In this document: positions 43,309-51,105 of the stretch, in pieces
How the letters are laid out: each line of letters begins with the position of its first letter
Position numbering within the stretch: position 1 is the first letter of the stretch
Assembly (NCBI GenBank): GCA_934271735.1
Contig: CAKQSB010000010.1
Location: forward strand, 4,350-68,349
DNA: 64,000 bases
Reading direction: 5' to 3'
DNA from: an uncultured Clostridia bacterium
Lineage (GTDB): Bacteria > Bacillota > Clostridia > Christensenellales > Borkfalkiaceae
Notes under the pieces: model-generated
What the model was told of the DNA's origin: nothing
Database searches by the model: none
What the model saw: the letters and a program-made list of their open reading frames with translations, nothing else
Translations under genes and position numbers: made by a program

Positions 43309-45177
43309 TTAATTATTTGTTTCCGCCCATGCGGTTTCTTCCGCCTTGAGGGCAAGCTTGTGCAATCTTAAATGTTCGAGCGCGTTTTTCTTTCTGCGCT
43401 CGTCTTTTCTCATTGCCTCGCTTTCCGAGGAAAGTAAAAATCTCGTATGCTCGGCAATGTGCAGTTTGTGATCGTCGTAATCGTCCACGTCCACGCTTTC
43501 TTTAAACCCCGAAATATTCTCTTCCGCGGCTTTGTTGAGGTGCAACCCCTCGATATCGAGAGTGTTGTCTATCGAGCCGAATCCGAGAATTTCAAGCACT
43601 TTCGCTTTCGTCCTTTCGGAAATTTTTCCGCTTTCGTCCGACAAAAGCCCGGTGTTTAAAAGTTCGTAAACCGCGCTCTTTTTCTGCGCCGGGGTAAACG
43701 CGAGTTCGCTTTCGGTATCGAACACGACGTCGTCCGAACCGAGGTCGGAAGCATTGAAATAGTAAATTTCCACTTTTCCGTGTTCTCCCGCAGTCCTCAG
43801 CAGCCTCGTGGAAGAAGCGAATTGCTTGAAAAGCCTTATTATTTGCTTTGCAAATTCCTTAACCGCCTCGCGCACGTTTTCCGTTACGGAATTAAGCCTT
43901 GCGTCTTCCTGATCGATAAGAAGCTGCAACGCAACGCCCGAAGTACCCGCCGCAACGTCCGTCGAACGCGAAAATTCGCTTACGCCGCTTAAAAGAATGA
44001 ACTCGTTCAGAAGCCTTTCCTCTTCGCGGCTTAAGTCGGACGGTATCGCGCCCATACCCATAAGCGAAGGCGGCGTAGAACCCTGCCTGTACACAATGAT
44101 TTTTCCGGGCGAAAGTCCTTCTTCGGCAAGCTCGTCGGTATCGACCGAACCGTCCTCGACGGCGACTACACCCATCGTAAGCCTGTTTAAAAATTCCTGT
44201 TTGCGGTTTTTTACGGCATTGTATGCTTTCTGAACGGGGATAAGCCTGTCAACCATAGACGTGCCGAAAAAGCATCCCGCTTTGTCTATGGAATTTTGCT
44301 TTACGAAAGGAAATGTTCTTCTTCCCTCCACGCCGTTCACATACGGCAGTTCTCCCACGTACAGAATGGATTTTTCGCACGCGACGATAAGTCTTCCGTT
44401 CGGGAAATCTTTGCTCGGTCGTTCGTATTTTTCAAGTACCAACACGCTGTCGTGAACGACGGTTTTTTGCGCCACGCCGACAAGCGAACCGTAAGCGTCC
44501 ACGTCTCCGCCGTCGACGGTAACGCCGTAAAGCCTTTCCACGTCCGCCGCTTTCACCGCTCTCGCCCTTATAATGCTTTCGCAGTCCTCGATTGTTTCGA
44601 AGCAAAGCGAATCGGGATAAATTTCGAACGGCGAAACCGATTCCACGGCGATATCACCCTCGTAAACGTCCTTTCCGTTTGCCTTTCCGAGTAGCTTCCC
44701 CGCGTCGGGATTCCAACCTATAAAATAAAAACCCGTTCCGCACGACTCGCTCCATCCGGTGGTTTTTGCAATCGCGTCGCCGAGATTGAGCCTGTTATAC
44801 GCGGAATTTAAAAGTTCGGTGGCAAGTTTTGCGTTTTTAACGTCGCTTTCTTCCGCTCCAGCGGCGCGAACGCTTAAAACGGGTTTAACCCTCGTGAGCC
44901 TCGCCACTCTCGAATCGATTATCGGGGCAATATGATTAAAAACGCTCCTGTTCTGCCAGTAAAAACTCTTTTCTTCCTCTTCCACTTCTCCGCGCGGCGT
45001 AATTTCGCAGTACTGATTTCCGTGCAGATATTCGAGGTCGAGTTGCCATTGCCGCTCGAGCGTTCTTCTTTCTTCCTGCCTTTTGCGGAAGTCGGCGAAG
45101 ATATCGGCGAGAAGTTCTTCGTAAAACTTGTCCTTTTCGCTTTTCGCCGTCTTTTTGATTTTTTCGGCTGTTTTCAT
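43309..45177 (-). CDS. Phage portal protein (P22-like)
   Basis: 622 aa, near the size of P22 gp1 (725) and related podoviral portals. The N-terminal helices (ADIFADFRKRQEERRTLERQ), the YLHGNQYCEITPRG segment and RSVFNHIAPIIDSRVARLTR are landmarks of the P22 portal family. A wing domain follows, then a clip/stem area with VQKAYNAVKNRKQEFLNRLT. Forms the dodecameric ring at one capsid vertex through which DNA would pass. The gene begins within the 3' end of the small Cys protein gene (4-bp overlap). Frame intact. Confidence 0.86.
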   Translation of the reverse strand: MKTAEKIKKTAKSEKDKFYEELLADIFADFRKRQEERRTLERQWQLDLEYLHGNQYCEITPRGEVEEEEKSFYWQNRSVFNHIAPIIDSRVARLTRVKPVLSVRAAGAEESDVKNAKLATELLNSAYNRLNLGDAIAKTTGWSESCGTGFYFIGWNPDAGKLLGKANGKDVYEGDIAVESVSPFEIYPDSLCFETIEDCESIIRARAVKAADVERLYGVTVDGGDVDAYGSLVGVAQKTVVHDSVLVLEKYERPSKDFPNGRLIVACEKSILYVGELPYVNGVEGRRTFPFVKQNSIDKAGCFFGTSMVDRLIPVQKAYNAVKNRKQEFLNRLTMGVVAVEDGSVDTDELAEEGLSPGKIIVYRQGSTPPSLMGMGAIPSDLSREEERLLNEFILLSGVSEFSRSTDVAAGTSGVALQLLIDQEDARLNSVTENVREAVKEFAKQIIRLFKQFASSTRLLRTAGEHGKVEIYYFNASDLGSDDVVFDTESELAFTPAQKKSAVYELLNTGLLSDESGKISERTKAKVLEILGFGSIDNTLDIEGLHLNKAAEENISGFKESVDVDDYDDHKLHIAEHTRFLLSSESEAMRKDERRKKNALEHLRLHKLALKAEETAWAETNN

Positions 45178-45356
45178 CTGCGTTCTCTCCCGCTTACGAG
45201 TTTTGCTTTTGAAAGCTCACGGCAAAGAGCTTCGTAGCAAACGGGACAAAGCCTTAAATCCGCCGAAACGCCGTTAAAAGAAATTTCTTTTTCGGCGAGA
45301 CGGTCGCATCCGTCCGCGTCGCATTTGATTGCGTAATTGCATTTGGTAATTTTCAT
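45174..45356 (-). CDS. Small four-plus-cysteine protein between TerS-like and portal genes
   Basis: 60 aa with CDADGCDR in the N-terminal half and CPVCYEALC in the C-terminal half, a zinc-finger-like arrangement. Both ends overlap neighbouring genes by 4 bp, so it is coupled to them. In related modules this slot belongs to the large terminase, which is absent here. Function unknown. Confidence 0.65.
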   Translation of the reverse strand: MKITKCNYAIKCDADGCDRLAEKEISFNGVSADLRLCPVCYEALCRELSKAKLVSGRERR

Positions 45357-45634
45357 TTTTTATTGTTTTCCTCCAACAATTTTAATAGTCTGTTTTTTTC
45401 TTTTTCGAGTTCAACGTCGGAAACGTCTGAAATGTCCTCCTCGCCGACGCCCATATCGAAAAGGAGCTTAGCCGCGGAAATATCGGGCGGAACGGATTTT
45501 GTCGTAACCTTACGTTTCGTAAGCCTGAGCTCCTCCTCGGATTCGGAAAATTCTTCTATCGTTTCCTGCGTATCGTAGCCTATAGCGCGTTTAACCAACG
45601 CTTTTTCTATTTTCCGTCTTGTCTTCTCGTCCAT
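45353..45634 (-). CDS. Terminase small subunit-like C-terminal domain protein
   Basis: 93 aa. KRAIGYDTQETIEEF, then TKRKVTTKSVPPDISAAKLL, resembles the C-terminal region of Firmicutes phage terminase small subunits (ALGYE..E...., K..PPD..A...L). The usual N-terminal helix-turn-helix is missing and only a short basic helix precedes. It is the first gene of the capsid operon, about 80 bp downstream of a promoter. If it is a TerS relative, it lacks a DNA-recognition part and its partner TerL. Confidence 0.6.
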   Translation of the reverse strand: MDEKTRRKIEKALVKRAIGYDTQETIEEFSESEEELRLTKRKVTTKSVPPDISAAKLLFDMGVGEEDISDVSDVELEKEKNRLLKLLEENNKK

Positions 45635-45713
45635 ATTTTTTGAATAAAGATATACGTTTAAATTTCTCTATCCGATTTTTCGATCACCCCCCGAAACAAT
45701 TTATTTTGGCGTC

Positions 45714-45741
45714 AGTATAATCGGGTTTTTGAAATAATCAA
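45714..45741 (-). promoter_or_regulatory. Promoter of the capsid operon
   Basis: On the minus strand TTGATT and TATACT are 16 bp apart, about 80 bp before the first gene. A ribosome binding site near the first ATG is weak. Confidence 0.65.
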
Positions 45742-45804
45742 GACGTTTGGGAACATTTTTTTTAAAAAATTATTTTGTTTTTTCCCTGAAAGGCGGGCAA
45801 ACAG

Positions 45805-45838
45805 TTGCAATAATAAAAAAAATATGTTATCATAACAT
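45805..45838 (+). promoter_or_regulatory. Promoter of tRNA-Glu overlapped by a palindrome
   Basis: TTGCAA and TATCAT are 17 bp apart. The -10 box sits inside the palindrome ATGTTATCATAACAT (45824-45838), which has 7-bp arms and looks like a repressor site. Confidence 0.6.
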
Positions 45839-45876
45839 AGCTGACTTTGAAATAAGATAGTTTAAAAAGATCAGAC

Positions 45877-45951
45877 GGCCTCATGGTCAAGCGGTTAAGA
45901 CGCTGCCCTCTCACGGCAGAATCTGCGGTTCGATTCCGCATGGGGCTACCA
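45877..45951 (+). tRNA. tRNA-Glu (CTC)
   Basis: Acceptor GGCCTCA/TGGGGCT (one G-T pair at the end), anticodon loop CTCTCAC in stem CTGCC/GGCAG, T-arm GGTTCGATTCC, discriminator A, encoded CCA 45949-45951. The CTC anticodon reads GAG. Confidence 0.92.
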
Positions 45952-45955
45952 TATA

Positions 45956-45993
45956 AAAATACAGCACCGATTTATCGGTGCTGTATTTTTATA
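45956..45993 (+). terminator. Terminator of tRNA-Glu
   Basis: AATACAGCACCGAT pairs with ATCGGTGCTGTATT, followed by TTTATATT. Confidence 0.85.
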
Positions 45994-45999
45994 TTAAAG

Positions 46000-46165
46000 T
46001 TCCTGAGCGGAATCTACGCGGCAAACTTCGTTTGCCGTCGTTCGCATTCGCGTAAGCGAATCTTGCCGAGGGTCTCCCATTTATGGGAAACGGCAAATTC
46101 CGCATTTTACCTAAAATCGTGAAGTTGCCGTAGGACTCCCGCTTGCGGGAAACGGCAATTTGACG
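46000..46165 (+). repeat. Post-tRNA repeat, copy 1, with internal hairpin units
   Basis: After the tRNA-Glu terminator comes TCCTGAGCGGAATCTACGCGG, GGCAAACTTCGTTTGCCGTC and a GCGTAAGCG hairpin, the same order as two copies after tRNA-Gly. Two further units follow (CTCCCATTTATGGGAAACGG and CTCCCGCTTGCGGGAAACGG), each a small hairpin ending in ACGGCAA. No reading frame is credible. The gap 45952-46284 holds only this repeat and the terminators of its neighbours. Confidence 0.65.
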
Positions 46166-46192
46166 GAAGAGGACTACTCCGACTTCAATCAA

Positions 46193-46244
46193 AAACAAAA
46201 AAAGTTGCATTTCTGCCTTTTCGGACAGATTTGCAACCTTTCTT
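46193..46244 (-). terminator. Terminator of the GH20 gene
   Basis: On the minus strand GGTTGCA and TGCAACT pair, extended by TCTG/CAGA, followed by a run of seven T. Confidence 0.75.
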
Positions 46245-46284
46245 TAATTTTTTAAGACCTGAATTATATAACAATTATTATAAC

Positions 46285-47865
46285 TTACAAATTCATACTC
46301 GCAACGGTAACCGTCTGAATATGACATTGACAACATAAATTCGCAGTCTTTCCGAACCCTTCGACAAACGGCAGAACAGGCGCTTCAAGCTCTTCGATTT
46401 TATCGATTTTTCCGCCGAGATAATCGAGAATAACCTCTCTGCAACTTTCGAGCCTTAATAAAAGTCCGCCGAGGCGCATCTCGTGAAGTTCCAGACCGAA
46501 AGCCTTGTTTTCTTTGTTCCATTTAGCCTTGAAGCTTGCGATAAACTTCTTAAGTCTCTTTATAAGTTCGGGATAAACCTCTTCGGCGATACGCGTAAGT
46601 TCTTTTCTGTCCTTATCGAGATAAGCCTTGCGGGTTCTCACGCCGAGATCGTATTTAAGCTCCAAAACCTTGCAAAGGTCGGCTAAATTATCGAAAAGAT
46701 ATCCGAATTCGCCCGTGTTTTTCGCCGCGTGTTTAAGCTTTAACGCGTAGCTTTTATATTGTTCCCCGTCTCCGATTTCGATATGATAATCGAATCTGCC
46801 GCAAAGCGGATCGTTATAAAATCCCCAGCGGCTCGGGTTGTTGCAACCGTCCCTGTCCTTGATTTCGTTCGGCAAATCGAGCGTAAGGAAGGTTTCCCAC
46901 TTTATTCCGAACTCTTCGGCGAATTTCTTCTTTATGTTGCCGTCGCTCGTCTGATAAAGGTATTTTTCCGCGCAATAAAAGAGTGCGGGGAGAACGGCAT
47001 AGCACGAACAATCGCGCCCGTCGTCGCCCCAGACGGTTATAGTAACGTCCTTGACGTCGCGCTCGCGGCAGCACTGCATCGCATATTTCATCGTCGCAAA
47101 CGAGTGCCTGTTCATCGGCGCAAACCCCGTCCACGCCCAGGCTCCGCCCGCAAAAGCCACTTTATCGGTAACGGCAAAGTGCTTTTTAAGGTTTCCGTCG
47201 TAATGTTTTTTCGAATCGTGATAATAATCCCAGTAGCAAAGCGTGACGTTATCGGGAACTTTGCATTTGTCGCCCCTTTCCGCCATATGCATAATAAGAT
47301 CCGACCACATCGCCGGGTTAAATCCGTATTTTGCGGCGATTTCGCTCACCTTAACAAGGTGTTCGTATAAAAGATTCTGAACGTTTTCGGGATAACCGTG
47401 TTTATCGAGATATTTACCTCTGCCCATCATAGGAGCTTCGTCCATACCGATATTGATTTTATCGGTATCGAAGCACTGACGGAGCGAAGCAAACATTTTG
47501 TCGATAAGTTCGTAAGTTCTGTCTTCGCCGACGAGCATAATATTCGCGATATCGTTTATTTCACTGTACGCGCTCCATTTGAAAATTCCCTCGAGGTGCG
47601 CGAGGGTCTGAATAAACGGAATAGCCGTCATTCCGATACTTTTGCAGAAATCGTTTATTTCTTTAAGCTCGGCTTTGGAATATCTTCCGCGAAGATGTCC
47701 GAAATAAGGTTCGCCCTCGATTTCGTAAATATCTTCTATATATAAGCCCAAAGCATTGTAACCCGCTTTTTTGATAAGCTTTGCGTAGCGTTTGACTTCT
47801 TCGATTTTCATAACTCCGTCTCTCGACATATCGAGCATCACGCAAAGCGTTCTTTGTACTGCCAT
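46285..47865 (-). CDS. Cytoplasmic GH20 beta-N-acetylhexosaminidase
   Basis: 526 aa from the ATG at 47865, which has AAGGAGA; the frame from 47937 lacks a site. The GH20 barrel starts at once (VMLDMSRDGVMKIEEVKRYA). YFGHLRGRYSKAEL, IPFIQTLAHLEGIFKW and the catalytic pair INIGMDEAP (Asp142-Glu143) are the family landmarks. Helical C-terminal region. No signal peptide and no N-terminal GH20b domain, as in NagA/Hex1T-type intracellular enzymes. It should remove terminal GlcNAc or GalNAc from imported oligosaccharides. Single gene with its own terminator; the importer may be the ABC system at 377-5626, which is conjecture. Confidence 0.85.
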   Translation of the reverse strand: MAVQRTLCVMLDMSRDGVMKIEEVKRYAKLIKKAGYNALGLYIEDIYEIEGEPYFGHLRGRYSKAELKEINDFCKSIGMTAIPFIQTLAHLEGIFKWSAYSEINDIANIMLVGEDRTYELIDKMFASLRQCFDTDKINIGMDEAPMMGRGKYLDKHGYPENVQNLLYEHLVKVSEIAAKYGFNPAMWSDLIMHMAERGDKCKVPDNVTLCYWDYYHDSKKHYDGNLKKHFAVTDKVAFAGGAWAWTGFAPMNRHSFATMKYAMQCCRERDVKDVTITVWGDDGRDCSCYAVLPALFYCAEKYLYQTSDGNIKKKFAEEFGIKWETFLTLDLPNEIKDRDGCNNPSRWGFYNDPLCGRFDYHIEIGDGEQYKSYALKLKHAAKNTGEFGYLFDNLADLCKVLELKYDLGVRTRKAYLDKDRKELTRIAEEVYPELIKRLKKFIASFKAKWNKENKAFGLELHEMRLGGLLLRLESCREVILDYLGGKIDKIEELEAPVLPFVEGFGKTANLCCQCHIQTVTVASMNL

Positions 47866-47905
47866 AATTTTCTCCTTGTGAATTCTTTTATAAACTTTTT
47901 TAATA

Positions 47906-47950
47906 AAAAAACCGCGTCTTTCGAAAAAACGAAACACGCGGCAATCTTTT
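47906..47950 (-). terminator. Terminator of the CvpA-like gene
   Basis: CCGCGT and ACGCGG pair, extended by TTTCG/CGAAA with one mismatch; a T-run follows on the minus strand. Confidence 0.75.
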
Positions 47951-47953
47951 TAA

Positions 47954-48706
47954 TTACTTTTTATCAATAAGCATCTTATGTATCAACGTATAGAACCCTT
48001 CGCCCGTATCGGGATTTTTAAACCAGAAAACAGGGTTGTTCTCGTAAAAGATATGCCCTATCGGCGCAGCGGAAAAACTTTCGTGAAGTCCGCCGAGGAG
48101 CGGCGTCGTGATGTTATTGATCGTGCGCGCGAGTATTTTCGGGTCTTCGCCCTCGTCGGGCGTAGCGATCGCTATAGTCGAAACTTCGGCTTGAGGTACG
48201 TCGTTGTTATCGTAATTGAACACGTAAACAAAACCGAAAATCGCGAAAATCAGAACACTGTAAAGCGCAAGATTTAAAATCGTTCCTACAACGTTGTCGA
48301 TAATTCTGAAAACTTTGGTTTTCTTTCTCAGAATTCTTATGGGCGTACAAATGAGTTTAATAAGCCCGCAGATAAGTTTAACGCCGATAAGATAACCGAC
48401 GATAAAGAACAAAACACCGAACGGAAGGAACGCTATAACCCCCATAACCATTCTGTAAAGGTCGTTCGGGATAAAACTTGTGGACAGTTCGCCGAAGAAG
48501 CTCACGAGTCCGTTCGCCATATACTCTATCCACGAAAAATGCTTCATAAGCATATAAACGCCGAACGCAAGCCCGAATCCGGCAGCAATACCGATAACCG
48601 TCCTTACAATTCCGAAAACGAAATGTCCGGTAAATCCGTGCTTTATGCTCGTCCAGATCGCAAGCAGGAATATTCCTATTAAAAGCGCGTCGACAATAAA
48701 GTACAT
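47954..48706 (-). CDS. CvpA-like membrane protein
   Basis: 250 aa. Four or five membrane segments: about 3-25, 29-52, 85-112 and 138-165. The first half has the CvpA layout (DALLIGIFLLAIWTSIKHGF, with G..... repeats in segments), and a soluble C-terminal tail of about 80 residues follows. Relatives are needed for colicin V release in E. coli, and their general role is unsettled. A hydrophilic tail with GEGFYTLIHKML ends the protein. RBS AGGAGTGG precedes the ATG. Single gene. Confidence 0.7.
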   Translation of the reverse strand: MYFIVDALLIGIFLLAIWTSIKHGFTGHFVFGIVRTVIGIAAGFGLAFGVYMLMKHFSWIEYMANGLVSFFGELSTSFIPNDLYRMVMGVIAFLPFGVLFFIVGYLIGVKLICGLIKLICTPIRILRKKTKVFRIIDNVVGTILNLALYSVLIFAIFGFVYVFNYDNNDVPQAEVSTIAIATPDEGEDPKILARTINNITTPLLGGLHESFSAAPIGHIFYENNPVFWFKNPDTGEGFYTLIHKMLIDKK

Positions 48707-48879
48707 GTTTCCACTCCTATCCTTATGTTACGGTCGATCATAAAACCCACCTATAACGACTCTATTATAATAGATAATTTAAAACTTGTCAATACAATTT
48801 CGGATTTTTATGCCAAATCAGCCGATAATTTTTCATTTTTACCGAACAAAACCGCCGTTTCGGGTCTGTTTCGGCATAA

Positions 48880-48982
48880 AACCGTCGCTTAAATTTCGAT
48901 TCCGGTTTTAGCTCTGCGGCTTGTAACCGTCCTTAAATTTCGGTCCCGGTTTCAGTTCTGCGGCTTGTAACCGTCCTTAAGC
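48880..48982. repeat. 44-bp degenerate tandem repeat at the 3' end of glnS
   Basis: TCTGCGGCTTGTAACCGTCC occurs at 48913 and again at 48957 (44 bp apart). TTAAATTTCG likewise occurs at 48889 and 48933. The downstream copy includes the last codons and stop of glnS, so the array looks like duplicates of the gene's 3' end placed after its stop. Confidence 0.75.
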
Positions 48983-50583
48983 GAAACGATTTCGGACAAA
49001 ACGAGCTTTCCGTTCTCGTCGATTTTTTTGTAATAACCCTTTCTCATAAGCTGGAAAGACGTTCCGTCTTTAACTTCTTTAAGATACGGTTCGGCTTTGC
49101 CGTTAAAGACGTGAATACTATCATAATTCATTCTTTCCGAGAAATCCTGTCCGGGATATGCGGCGTCTTTGAGAAGATAATCGTATTTTCTTATTTCGCA
49201 GTCCACAGCCGTGTCCGCGTCCACCCAATGAATAACGCCTTTTACCTTAATTCCGCTCGTATCGTTTCCGCTTCTCGATTCGGGAACGTAAGAACAAATA
49301 AGTTCCTTAACGCTTCCGTCCTCGTTTAATATTACGTCGTCGCACTTGATAATATACGCGTTTTTGAGCCTTACGTACCCGTCTTTTTTAAGACGGAAGT
49401 ATTTCGGCGGCGGAACGAGCGCGAAATCCTCGGAATCGATATAGATATGCTTCGATATCGTTATCTTTCTCGTACCCGCGCTTTCGTCGTTGGGGTTTAT
49501 GTCGAAATCTTCCTCTTCCGGTTTATCGGGAAAGTTGGAGATTGTAACCTTTATCGGTTCGAAAACAGCCATGGCTCTTTCGGCGTGTTGATTGAGATAA
49601 TCCCTTATGAAATGCTCGAAATAGCTTACTTCGATTTCGGAATTAGCCTTGCATACGCCTATCGCCTCGCAGAAGTTTTTTAAAGCCTCCGCGGGAACGC
49701 CTCTCGCCCGAAGTCCCGTAAGGGTGGGCATTCTCGGGTCGTCCCAACCCGTAACAGCCTTGTCCTCGACGAGTTTTTTAAGATATCTCTTGCTCATCAC
49801 GGTATTCGTGATATTGAGCCTTGCGAACTCTATCTGTCTCGGTTTATGCTCGACGCCCGTGTTTTCCACAACCCAGTTGTAAAGCGGACGATGATCTTCG
49901 AACTCGAGCGTGCAAAGAGAATGAGTTACGCCTTGCATGGAATCGCATATGGGGTGCGCGAAATCGTACATAGGGTAAATGCACCATTTGTCGCCCGTTC
50001 TGTGGTGCGTTGCCCGAAGGACTCTGTAAATTACGGGGTCGCGCATATTGATGTTAGGCGAAGCCATATCGATTTTAGCTCTTAAAACCTTTTCGCCGTC
50101 GGCAAACTTGCCCGCTCTCATACTCTCGAAAAGCTCGAGGTTTTCTTCGACGGTTCTGTTTCTGTAAGGGCTTTCCGTACCGGGTTCGGTGAGCGTGCCT
50201 CTCGTTTTGCTTATCTCTTCCGCGGAAAGATCGCACACGAAAGCTTTGCCGTCTTTTATGAGTTTAACGGCTTTTTCGTAGATAACGTCGAAGAAATCGG
50301 ACGCGTAATGGATTTCGTACCACTTAAATCCGAGCCACTCTATGTCGGCTTTTATCGCTTCGACGTATTCGGTTTTTTCCTTGGACGGGTTGGTATCGTC
50401 GAAAAACAGATTGCAAAGTCCGTCGTATTTCTGAGCCGTACCGAAGTTAAGGCACAAAGATTTTGCGTGACCTATATGCAGGTATCCGTTCGGTTCGGGC
50501 GGAAATCTCGTGTGTACGGTAGTTACTTTACCGCTTTCGAGTTCGCCGTTGATAATCTCCTCGATAAAATTTTTCGCTTCCAT
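48952..50583 (-). CDS. glnS: Glutaminyl-tRNA synthetase
   Basis: 543 aa. Class I synthetase that attaches Gln to tRNA-Gln. The HIGH motif reads PPEPNGYLHIGHAKS and the KMSKS motif VMSKRYL. CTLEFEDHRPLYNWV and the two C-terminal anticodon-binding barrels are present, giving full length. Its presence means that Gln-tRNA need not come only from the Glu-tRNA amidotransferase route common in Gram-positives. CGGAGA lies before the ATG. A 279-bp MITE-like element lies 39 bp upstream of the start, so the native promoter region is occupied by it. Confidence 0.95.
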   Translation of the reverse strand: MEAKNFIEEIINGELESGKVTTVHTRFPPEPNGYLHIGHAKSLCLNFGTAQKYDGLCNLFFDDTNPSKEKTEYVEAIKADIEWLGFKWYEIHYASDFFDVIYEKAVKLIKDGKAFVCDLSAEEISKTRGTLTEPGTESPYRNRTVEENLELFESMRAGKFADGEKVLRAKIDMASPNINMRDPVIYRVLRATHHRTGDKWCIYPMYDFAHPICDSMQGVTHSLCTLEFEDHRPLYNWVVENTGVEHKPRQIEFARLNITNTVMSKRYLKKLVEDKAVTGWDDPRMPTLTGLRARGVPAEALKNFCEAIGVCKANSEIEVSYFEHFIRDYLNQHAERAMAVFEPIKVTISNFPDKPEEEDFDINPNDESAGTRKITISKHIYIDSEDFALVPPPKYFRLKKDGYVRLKNAYIIKCDDVILNEDGSVKELICSYVPESRSGNDTSGIKVKGVIHWVDADTAVDCEIRKYDYLLKDAAYPGQDFSERMNYDSIHVFNGKAEPYLKEVKDGTSFQLMRKGYYKKIDENGKLVLSEIVSLKDGYKPQN

Positions 50584-50622
50584 TTTTTTCTCCGTAAGTT
50601 TTAAAACAGATTTTATAGTATT

Positions 50623-50901
50623 TAGCCACAGGTGATTGTGTTTGAACCCGCCAAAACGCCGTTATTTTCGCGCCTTTTGTCAAATTCTCGCTTGAAGTAC
50701 GGTGAGTACGTCTGCGTTCGCCTTCGCCAAAATTCATCGAAAATATCGGCGTTTTGGTTGTCGACAAGTCTTGCCTTGCGTTTTTAGGCTAAGACAAGGC
50801 GCGTAAGCGCGTTAATACTGTACGTATAACACGCGAGCGCAACGACGTATTAGTCAAAAACACAAGGTAAGACCGAGTTCGAACGCAATTACCTGTGGCT
50901 A
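50623..50901. repeat. MITE-like element 2 (279 bp)
   Basis: The ends TAGCCACAGGTGATTG and CAATTACCTGTGGCTA are inverted repeats with one mismatch, the same termini as element 1. The right half (about 50780-50901) is closely similar to all of element 1, including TTAGTCAAAAACACAAGG. The left half adds about 140 bp that itself folds (CCAAAACGCCG at 50651 with CGGCGTTTTGG at 50748), the block seen alone at 26768-26854. No coding capacity. The gap 50584-51105 holds this element and the glyS promoter. Confidence 0.85.
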
Positions 50902-50999
50902 AGTAATTTTGATTTTACCACAATATCCGAAAATTTAAAAGCGTTTTTAACGGGTTTAAGTCGGATTTTCGTTAAATCGTTACTTTTTGTTCAATCCGC

Positions 51000-51028
51000 T
51001 TGACTTTACCGCTCGATTGGCATAAAAT
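51000..51028 (+). promoter_or_regulatory. Promoter of glyS
   Basis: TTGACT and TAAAAT are 17 bp apart. In the leader, GGCGGG and CCCGCC can pair around about 30 nt. No T-box sequence (AGGGTGGNACCGCG) is present. Confidence 0.8.
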
Positions 51029-51105
51029 AAATGAGTATTATGGCGGGCATTGATACCACAACAAATCCGTGAATTTTCCCGCCGCGGTTTAAAGAGGTAA
51101 AAACT

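Noticed and set aside
45877..45951. tRNA-Glu as the attachment site of the capsid block
   Set aside because: The block lies on the 5' side of the tRNA, no integrase is present, and I found no duplicated tRNA 3' end at the far side.
51029..51105. T-box leader or leader peptide before glyS
   Set aside because: The leader is too short and lacks the T-box sequence; the frame MAGIDTTTNP inside it has no ribosome site and only one Gly codon.
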